This document shows, in pieces, positions 58,071-64,000 of a DNA stretch of 64,000 nucleotides. The DNA lies in the NCBI RefSeq assembly GCF_001456155.1, contig NZ_CP013293.1:868001-932000 (forward strand). The letters run 5' to 3'. Positions within the stretch are counted from its first letter, which is position 1. Each line of letters opens with the position of its first letter. The translations under genes and the position numbers were made by a program. The notes under the pieces are model-generated. The model was not told the DNA's origin. It saw only the letters and a program-made list of their open reading frames with translations, and did not search any database. The DNA comes from Chryseobacterium sp. IHB B 17019 (GTDB lineage Bacteria; Bacteroidota; Bacteroidia; Flavobacteriales; Weeksellaceae).

Positions 58071-58876
58071 TCATCTCACCAACGAAGGCGCAAAGCCATA
58101 CTGCTTCTTAAAAGCATAAGAAAAATGTGAAAAATCTTCAAAACCGACTTCCATAAAACATCCGACGGCTTTTTATTCTTTTCCGATAAATGATAGAAGG
58201 CAAGCTCCAGACGTTTTTGCGTGAGCCAGCGCTGAGGAGTTGTCTGAAAAATTTTCCTGAAATCCCGATTAAAGGTTGATAAACTTCTTCCTGTCAAATA
58301 CCCGAATTTATCCAGAGACATATTAAACATATAATTCCTTTCCATAAAATTCACCAGATCAATCTTTCCTGGCTCTTCAAAGTCTGCTAAAACGGAATCA
58401 ATATTTTTATCGATTTCTCTTAAAATACTTATGGCTTCAGTGATCTTTAAGGCTGCAATATTCTCAGGAAATGATTCTTTCACCTCAAAATAAGGAATCA
58501 GCGAAGCCAAACAGCTTTCTAACAACGGATGTTTTTCAAAGCTGTAAATTTTGGTTTCTTCCTGAATGTTTTTCTCCCTGATTTCAATATTTGAATAAAA
58601 ATTTTTCAAACGTTCTTTTGTTAAATGCATCACAACGGCTTTGTGTGGAAGACCGTCTTTTGGATAATTAATGATGGTCGCCAGATGATTTCGCGGAATC
58701 AGGAAAATATCTCCGGCCTTGAAAAGGTAGGATTTATCCGCCTGAATAATTTTTGTTTCTCCCGAAATAAACCAAACCAGCATGTGAAACTCAAAAACCG
58801 TTTCCGTTTTGAAAAGCTTATCATCGTAGGTTGAAAGTTTAATGTCGGGCGTGATATATTTAAAATGAAAATCCAT
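58071..58876 (-). pseudogene. AraC-family regulator with a one-base frameshift near its C-terminus
   Basis: As read, a 266-residue protein ends in KSVLKIFHIFLMLLRS. Adding one A to the A4 run at 58155-58158 gives DVFMEVGFEDFSHFSYAFKK and ends at 58071 with a normal AraC second helix-turn-helix. The N-terminal 160 residues are a cupin-type sensor and the first HTH (FGYLTGRSLSTFNRDFRK) is intact. If the shift is real the second DNA-binding half is lost. It probably controls the SDR gene upstream; tandem half-sites lie at 60049-60084. Confidence 0.75.
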
Positions 58877-58920
58877 TTTTGATTAATTTTATGTTGTAAA
58901 ATTATTTATTTAATTTAAAA

Positions 58921-58951
58921 AACCTTATAGATTTTCGAAACCTATAAGGTT
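58921..58951 (-). terminator. Hairpin terminator after SDR gene
   Basis: AACCTTATAG and CTATAAGGTT, perfect 10-bp stem, 11-base loop; the minus-strand downstream sequence is T-rich. Between SDR and AraC genes, so the two have separate transcripts or partial read-through. Confidence 0.75.
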
Positions 58952-58984
58952 AAGATGTCTCATTCTAATTTAGGTAATTTAAGA

Positions 58985-59992
58985 TTATTCTACATCGAAT
59001 TTCATTCTCAAGATTTCTTCACTTAATTTCCATAAACGCTCTGCATTTTCCTTGTCGATAGAATAGGGCTGAACTCCTCGTATTGTTGATGGGTCATCAA
59101 ATCTGTGCTCAATTTGCCCATTATCGATTTCTGCAATATCGCAATTTTCGCAATACACTCCACCGATATTTTCAAGAAGTGGAGTTGTAGCGCACCAGAC
59201 CGTTGTGGCAGCACCTTGCGGGATAGTTTTCAGTTGGGCCTCCACTTCGGGTTTTATTTTTCCATTTTCGTCGTGGGTTCCTATTTGAATGAACAAATCA
59301 ATCGGTTCTTCTCTTCCCAAATCAGTTCCAAAAACAGAGCCTGGATGCAAAGAATAAGCTCTCACATTGAACTTTCTCGCTTTTTCATCCAATGCAACAG
59401 CAAACAAATTACTCGCAGTTTTCGATTGCCCATAGCCGATCAAAGTCTGGTATTCCCGATTCTCAAAATTTGGGTCTTCAAAATCAAAAGGCGACATCTG
59501 ATGTCCATAAGAAGAAACGTTGATTACCCTTGCTCCGTCAGCTTTTTTTAAGGCTTCCCATAATTTTGCAGTAAGGTGAAATTGTCCCAAATAATTGGTG
59601 GCCAACTGTGATTCGATGCCCCTGCTGTCTCTTCTCAACGGAACCCACATGATTCCTGCATTGTTAATTAATAAATCTAATTTTCTTCCTGTACCGATAA
59701 ATTTTTCAGCAAAAGAATCAATAGAATTGGGATCAATTAAATCCATTTTTTCAATTTCAACATTTTCAATTCCTGAAAGGTTTTTTTTCGCTTTTTCAAG
59801 ATCTCTGGCCGGAACAATTACGGTAGCTCCTGCCGAAGCCAAGGTTTTTGTGGTTTCCAAACCAATTCCTGCGGATCCACCGGTAACAATTGCGATTTTC
59901 CCGGAAAGATCAATTCCTTTGATAACATCCTGCGCTGTAGATTGTGCCGTAAAACCTGAATAAATAGGTTGTTGTAAATTATTCTGTCTCAT
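58985..59992 (-). CDS. Short-chain dehydrogenase/reductase
   Basis: 335 residues. The cofactor loop TGGSAGIG (about 38-45), NNAGIM (111-116) and the catalytic YGQSK (Tyr/Lys) with Ser in NVSSYG match SDRs of the retinol-dehydrogenase-like type. The substrate is unknown. The N-terminus has about 30 residues before the first strand. Its promoter (TACCTTTG on minus, 60022-60029) has two AraC-type half-sites upstream, so the AraC protein probably activates it. Confidence 0.88.
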   Translation of the reverse strand: MRQNNLQQPIYSGFTAQSTAQDVIKGIDLSGKIAIVTGGSAGIGLETTKTLASAGATVIVPARDLEKAKKNLSGIENVEIEKMDLIDPNSIDSFAEKFIGTGRKLDLLINNAGIMWVPLRRDSRGIESQLATNYLGQFHLTAKLWEALKKADGARVINVSSYGHQMSPFDFEDPNFENREYQTLIGYGQSKTASNLFAVALDEKARKFNVRAYSLHPGSVFGTDLGREEPIDLFIQIGTHDENGKIKPEVEAQLKTIPQGAATTVWCATTPLLENIGGVYCENCDIAEIDNGQIEHRFDDPSTIRGVQPYSIDKENAERLWKLSEEILRMKFDVE

Positions 59993-60021
59993 TTTTAAAT
60001 TGTTTTAAAATTTTCTTAAGA

Positions 60022-60084
60022 CAAAGGTAGATGCATTAAAGCGTGATGATTTTGTTTAAAATGTCAATTTATTTTGTTTAAAAT
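60022..60084 (-). promoter_or_regulatory. SDR promoter with tandem AraC-type half-sites
   Basis: TACCTTTG (minus strand, 60029-60022) fits the -7 box. Two identical ATTTTGTTTAAAAT copies at 60049-60062 and 60071-60084 are 22 bp apart, two helical turns, the usual spacing of AraC half-sites. The nearer one overlaps where the -33 box would be, so activation by contact with polymerase is plausible. Confidence 0.65.
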
Positions 60085-60223
60085 TTCATCCTCAGAAAAG
60101 GGAGACGTAAAAATTGAGGAAAATTTCAAGAGCTGATATTATTTTATTCTACTTTGCGTTTAATTATTATAGAACTTGTTTGCCCATTCTTTTATGAATA
60201 AGTAATTTTGAAAAATTTTAGAT

Positions 60224-61228
60224 TTGAAGCCTACAATATCCATCATCGTCGCTATTTTCAACCGTAAGGATGAACTTTTCGAGCTATTGAATTCTCTTAC
60301 TGCGCAGACAGACAAAGACTTTGAGATCATTATTGTAGATGACGGTTCCCTCGTTGATCTGAAACCCACCATTCATAATTTTGAAGAAATTTTACAGATT
60401 AAATATTTCAGGAAAGACAATTCGGGACCGGGTTTAACGAGGAATTATGGGGCAAAGAGAGCCCAGAATGAATGGCTGGTCTTCGTCGACAGTGATGTGA
60501 TTGTAGAAAAAGATTACATAGAAAATATTAAAAATGATATCCTTGAAATTCCCTGTGATGCCTTTGGTGGAGCGGATAAAGCTCATAAAGGCTTCAACCT
60601 GATGCAGAAAGCAATTTCCTATTCCATGACCTCGGTTTTTACGACTGGCGGAATCAGAGGAAGTAAAAAAGCGGTTTCAAAATTTCAGCCGAGAAGCTTC
60701 AATATGGGCGTGAAGAAAGAAGTTTTTGAGAAAGTAGGCGGCTTTTCAGAAATGAGAATTGGTGAGGATCCCGATCTTTCCATGACACTTTGGGAAAACG
60801 GTTATACAACGGCTTTCTTCGATAATATTGCCGTTTATCATAAACGCAGGGTAGATTTTGGTAAGTTCTCGAAGCAAGTATATCAGTTTGGTTGTGCTAG
60901 ACCAATTCTTAATCAAAGGCACCCGAATTATGTGAAAATTTCATTTGCTTTTCCTACTTTATTTTTATTAGGCTATATTTTTGGCTTTTTGGAGTATTTT
61001 ATTTTAGGTAAAGGGATTATTCTTGCCTTTTACGGGTTGTATACTTTTATGGTATTGTTTCATGCTTTATTTGTCACTAAAAATATCAGTATTGCCGGAA
61101 TGGCCGTGATTTCTACTTATATTCAAATGTTTTCTTATGGATATGGTTTCTTAAAATCCTGGATTTTGTTAAATATTTTCAGAATGAAACCAGAGGATGC
61201 TTTCCCGAAACATTTTCATAGAAAATAA
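60224..61228 (+). CDS. Family 2 glycosyltransferase with membrane tail
   Basis: 334 residues from a TTG start; no ATG or GTG lies in the open part of the frame before it. The GT2 A-fold starts TISIIVAIFNRKDELFELLNSL, with VDDGS (about 40-44) and the DSD-like site (VFVDSDVIVEKD, about 90-101), GEDPDLSM for the acceptor base and a C-terminal pair of membrane helices (about 245-310). It should add a sugar to a lipid-linked or surface acceptor. Neighbours give no pathway. Confidence 0.85.
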   Translation: MKPTISIIVAIFNRKDELFELLNSLTAQTDKDFEIIIVDDGSLVDLKPTIHNFEEILQIKYFRKDNSGPGLTRNYGAKRAQNEWLVFVDSDVIVEKDYIENIKNDILEIPCDAFGGADKAHKGFNLMQKAISYSMTSVFTTGGIRGSKKAVSKFQPRSFNMGVKKEVFEKVGGFSEMRIGEDPDLSMTLWENGYTTAFFDNIAVYHKRRVDFGKFSKQVYQFGCARPILNQRHPNYVKISFAFPTLFLLGYIFGFLEYFILGKGIILAFYGLYTFMVLFHALFVTKNISIAGMAVISTYIQMFSYGYGFLKSWILLNIFRMKPEDAFPKHFHRK

Positions 61229-61354
61229 ACTTCATTTAATAATCAAATAATCACACATTTGTCATCCTGAAAGGATCTAAGCAATTAAACTCAAACTCTT
61301 GTTTAGATTCTTTCATGACAAATCTTATGGTTATATTGTGTGATCGGAATAAAA

Positions 61355-61380
61355 AAAGCTGTCGAATTTACAACAGCTTT
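61355..61380 (-). terminator. Hairpin terminator after the PLP enzyme gene
   Basis: AAAGCTGT and ACAGCTTT, 8-bp stem with 10-base loop; on the minus strand followed by TTTTATT. It lies between convergent genes. Confidence 0.75.
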
Positions 61381-61393
61381 ACAACAAAATTAA

Positions 61394-62620
61394 TTAGAAT
61401 ATGGAGATGGTTTCATGGTTGAGAACGCCTGTTTTTAGCATGCATTCCCTCATCTTTTCATAAGTTCGTTCGATGTCATGATCGAGGCCGATTGAGAATC
61501 TGATCAGTCCATCGGAAATTCCCATTTCGGCGCGTTCCTCTTCCGGAATTTCGGATGAAGTTGAGCTTCCTGAGCATGAGAATAAAGTTTTGTAGAAGCC
61601 TAAGCTTACCGCCAGATAGCCCAGATTTTCCTGCTGCATCAGTTCCATCAGTTCATTGGCTTTTTCCGTAGTTCCGGCATCTAAAGTTAATAATCCCCCG
61701 AATCCATACTCTTCATGCATCATACTTTTCATTAATTCGTGGTTTTTATGGGATTTTAATCCGGGATAAGAAACTCTTAATCCGTCCTGTTCAAATCTTT
61801 CAGCCAGATACATTGCGTTGTGGCTGTGTTGCTTCATTCTGATGTGAAGCGTTCGAAGATTCTTCAGGATACTCGCAGAACGAAGGCTGTCCATCGTAGG
61901 TCCCAGCAGCATGCAGGCTCCGTTGTTTACATTTTTTGTGTCATTAATGAATTCCTGTGTTCCACAGTAAACTCCTCCTACAGTATCGCTGCTTCCATTA
62001 ATAAATTTCGTTAAAGAATGAATTACGATGTCCGCACCCAATAAAGTCGGGGAAATGGAAAGTGGTGAGAAAGTATTATCAACAATCAGTTGTAAATTGT
62101 GTTTTTTGCAGATTTCTGATAGCTTTCTCAAATCCGCAACTTCAAGGAGAGGATTGCTCACACTTTCACAATATATAATCTTTGTATTTTTTTGTATCGA
62201 ATTTTCAATGGATTCAAAATTGTTAATTTCCACAAAAGTGGTTTCAATTTGAAAAGGCGGAAGAAAGTTTTTCATGAATGCATACGTTCCACCGTAAATT
62301 GTTCTGCTGGAAATAATATGATCTCCACTTTTACAAACCTGCATTAAAACAGAAGTTATAGCTCCCATTCCTGAAGCTGTAACGTTTGCAGTTTCAGTAT
62401 TTTCCATTTTTGCCAAAGCTTGTGACAAGTACAAATTCATGGGCGAAGAATGCCTTGAGTATAGATAACATCCTTCTGCATTGCCTTCAAAAGTATCAAA
62501 CATTGTTTTTGCAGAAAGGAATGTGTAAGTAGAACTGTCTGAAATCGAAGGGTTTACTCCTCCGAATTCACCAAAATACTGTAAATCCTGGATTTCGTTG
62601 GCTGCATTAAAGTCTTTCAT
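61394..62620 (-). CDS. Cys/Met-metabolism PLP enzyme (methionine gamma-lyase-like)
   Basis: 408 residues of the trans-sulfuration fold. VTASGMGAITSV binds the cofactor phosphate, Asp181 (VDNTFSPL) contacts the ring and Lys205 (IHSLTKFINGSSD) forms the Schiff base. The N-terminus (YSRHSSPMNLYLSQAL) holds the usual YxR of the neighbouring subunit. Members cleave or transfer sulfur-bearing side chains of Met, Cys or homocysteine; which reaction applies here is unclear. Divergent from an Lrp regulator that probably responds to amino acids. Confidence 0.88.
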   Translation of the reverse strand: MKDFNAANEIQDLQYFGEFGGVNPSISDSSTYTFLSAKTMFDTFEGNAEGCYLYSRHSSPMNLYLSQALAKMENTETANVTASGMGAITSVLMQVCKSGDHIISSRTIYGGTYAFMKNFLPPFQIETTFVEINNFESIENSIQKNTKIIYCESVSNPLLEVADLRKLSEICKKHNLQLIVDNTFSPLSISPTLLGADIVIHSLTKFINGSSDTVGGVYCGTQEFINDTKNVNNGACMLLGPTMDSLRSASILKNLRTLHIRMKQHSHNAMYLAERFEQDGLRVSYPGLKSHKNHELMKSMMHEEYGFGGLLTLDAGTTEKANELMELMQQENLGYLAVSLGFYKTLFSCSGSSTSSEIPEEERAEMGISDGLIRFSIGLDHDIERTYEKMRECMLKTGVLNHETISIF

Positions 62621-62724
62621 ATAGCTTAGATTTTCTGTGATAAATTTGAATGAATTCCCGAATATTTACAAGGTAAATTTAGATTGTTAGAATATAAATC
62701 TAGTTAAAACTAATTTAATAGATA

Positions 62725-62758
62725 AAAAGTTTATTATATTTGATTTATATAAACTTTT
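62725..62758 (+). promoter_or_regulatory. Lrp promoter with inverted repeat
   Basis: AAAAGTTTAT at 62725-62734 and ATAAACTTTT at 62749-62758 form a perfect 10-bp inverted repeat around a TATATTTG box (62735-62742). The Lrp protein may repress its own gene here and could also control the divergent PLP-enzyme gene. Confidence 0.65.
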
Positions 62759-62773
62759 AACAAAAATTTATCT

Positions 62774-63232
62774 ATGACGTTCGATGAAATTGATAAAAAA
62801 CTGCTCCTTTTTTTGCAGGAAGATTCTAAACAAACCACCAAAGAACTGTCTTACAAGCTCGGGTTATCTGTGACAGCTGTTTATGAACGTATCCGGAAAA
62901 TGGAAAATACAGGTGTGATTTCTAAGTATGTTGCGATTCTTGACCGGCATAAAATTAACAGGAGTTTTATTGTGCTTTGTCATGTAAAACTGACGCAGCA
63001 TAAAAAAGAATATGTTCTGCAATTTGAACGGGAAATAATGAATTTACAGGAGGTTACGGAATGTTTTCATGTGAGCGGCGACTATGATTATATTTTAAAA
63101 ATCGGGGTAAAGGATATGGAAGATTACCGGAATTTTATGTTGTCAAAGCTCACAACTTTACAACATATTGCAAGTACTCACAGCTCTTTTATGATCTCTG
63201 AGGTGAAAAATACTACGGCGATTGTTTTGTAA
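62774..63232 (+). CDS. Lrp/AsnC family regulator
   Basis: 152 residues. Residues 1-50 (FDEIDKKLLLFLQEDSKQTTKELSYKLGLSVTAVYERIRKME) are the helix-turn-helix; residues 70-145 form the RAM ligand domain (SGDYDYILKIGVKDMEDYRNF). Such proteins sense amino acids and oligomerise around DNA. It is divergent from the PLP enzyme, the usual arrangement for a dedicated regulator. Confidence 0.92.
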   Translation: MTFDEIDKKLLLFLQEDSKQTTKELSYKLGLSVTAVYERIRKMENTGVISKYVAILDRHKINRSFIVLCHVKLTQHKKEYVLQFEREIMNLQEVTECFHVSGDYDYILKIGVKDMEDYRNFMLSKLTTLQHIASTHSSFMISEVKNTTAIVL

Positions 63233-63235
63233 ATT

Positions 63236-64000
63236 TTAAACCAATACTCCGTTTTTAGAGGAAATAGGTTCGGGAAGATCCGTTTCTCCGGCCATTTGTA
63301 AAAGATCAATTTCAATCGTTCTGCAGATGGAAAGCATGGGAACGTCAAACATTAATCCGGCAAAAGGGTTTTCAGAATAATCTCCCACCAGTTCCATAAT
63401 GATGTAAATCCAGCCGATGATGATACAGAAAGGAATGGAGGTCCAGATTCCCCAATCTCCCAACTTTTCAAATTCATTCACCAAACCCAACGGAAGCAAC
63501 AGGATAAAAAGAACATTAAAAACAAAAGCAGTACTTGCAAACTGCCGTGGTGACGGGAATTTTTTGATTCTTTCTGCTTGTCCCTGAAAACCGTAAAATT
63601 CATTCAGAGAATTCTGCAATTGCATTTGATTAAATTCGGAAATAGCTCCAATGTTTTTTAATTCATTGATTTCTTTTGCCTGCTGAGAAATCAGGTGAGT
63701 AGCAAAGTTTTTGTATTCAGACTGAAGTTCGGCTTCTTCCTCAGATAGATATTTATTCAGGAAAAGGGGAGTTCTGCTGTAATCCGGGAATCCGGCTTTT
63801 ATAAGTCGGTTTCTTCGTTGGTTGATATTATGATGCGTTTCTTCCTCGGCACTGATGTGTTCCCACTCGGTCGGTATCAAAAGCTGCTCACGAAACTGGT
63901 AGAGCCAGGCGATATGGCGGTAAACAATTTTTTTTCTGCGGTCTTCAAGGTCAAAAGTTCCAATTTCTTCATTATCTATATTAAAGGCGTAAATCATTGA
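63236..64000 (-). CDS. Bestrophin-like channel protein (N-terminus outside the window)
   Basis: At least 254 residues; the frame stays open to the window edge. Two membrane segments (about 162-180 and 186-205) with DYSENPFAGLMFDVPMLSICRTIEIDLLQ and GWIYIIMELVG following match the bacterial bestrophin/RFP-TM family, which form anion or cation channels. The long helical section before (about 20-150) is normal. The full gene should be somewhat longer. Convergent with the Lrp gene, four bases apart. Confidence 0.8.
   Translation of the reverse strand, partial: SMIYAFNIDNEEIGTFDLEDRRKKIVYRHIAWLYQFREQLLIPTEWEHISAEEETHHNINQRRNRLIKAGFPDYSRTPLFLNKYLSEEEAELQSEYKNFATHLISQQAKEINELKNIGAISEFNQMQLQNSLNEFYGFQGQAERIKKFPSPRQFASTAFVFNVLFILLLPLGLVNEFEKLGDWGIWTSIPFCIIIGWIYIIMELVGDYSENPFAGLMFDVPMLSICRTIEIDLLQMAGETDLPEPISSKNGVLV

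Noticed and set aside
59105-59551. 148-codon plus-strand frame opposite the SDR gene
   Set aside because: Antisense to a protein with a clear SDR motif set; no coding-like pattern.
1-64000. CRISPR array, insertion sequence or rRNA operon
   Set aside because: No regularly spaced repeats, no transposase and no rRNA-like sequence was seen.

Overview
The window looks like a chromosome segment from a flavobacterium of the Chryseobacterium type (Bacteroidota). The DNA is AT-rich, start codons lack purine-rich ribosome sites, promoters fit the Bacteroidota form TTTG...TAnnTTTG, and the host genes are typical of that group (GLPGLI protein, OmpP1/FadL-like porin, ZIP transporter, Lrp regulator). No database search was run; all family names come from reading motifs.

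Layout. (1) 1-2582, host: 3' part of an outer-membrane barrel gene, then a ZIP metal transporter and a SAM methyltransferase on the minus strand. (2) about 2693-46187, a complete siphovirus-type prophage of about 43.5 kb. It runs from lipoprotein and repressor genes, through an early block (ERF annealing protein, DUF3127, DnaA-C-like protein, C5 DNA methyltransferase), a long run of very small genes, a NinG/HNH/GIY-YIG block, packaging and head genes (TerS, TerL, portal, protease, capsid), tail genes (tube, tape measure, tip, SGNH-bearing fibre), lysis genes (holin, single-protein spanin, GH19-like endolysin), a Panacea-type toxin-antitoxin pair, and an integrase next to the right end. A 12-bp sequence repeated at both ends is the best att core. 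(3) 46188-47625, host: a THUMP-domain RNA methyltransferase and a terminator. (4) 47640-56315, seven full-length class I terpene synthase genes in tandem on the minus strand, plus two decayed synthase fragments and a 321-bp near-identical repeat recording duplication. (5) 56317-64000, host: small membrane protein, a GLPGLI gene with an in-frame stop, an AraC regulator with a frameshifted end beside an SDR oxidoreductase and tandem half-sites, a family 2 glycosyltransferase, a Cys/Met-type PLP enzyme divergent from an Lrp regulator, and part of a bestrophin-like channel gene.

How parts work together. The prophage repressor at 4164-4673 faces a palindrome inside the early promoter, a lysogeny switch. 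The portal gene and the distal tail genes are each preceded by the same 21-bp element exactly 10 bp before a TAnnTTTG box, which looks like a phage late promoter. All seven terpene synthases keep the Asp-rich motif region, an NSE-type motif, the Arg exactly 46 residues before it and the C-terminal Arg-Tyr pair, so most should be active cyclases; no prenyl transferase or tailoring enzyme lies among them.

Most notable: the seven-gene terpene synthase array and its remnants; the twin late promoter; two tRNA-like RNAs with abnormal anticodon regions; the prophage Panacea pair flanked by 17-bp repeats; the one-protein spanin; and three separate one-base homopolymer frameshifts that are either real decay or sequencing errors.
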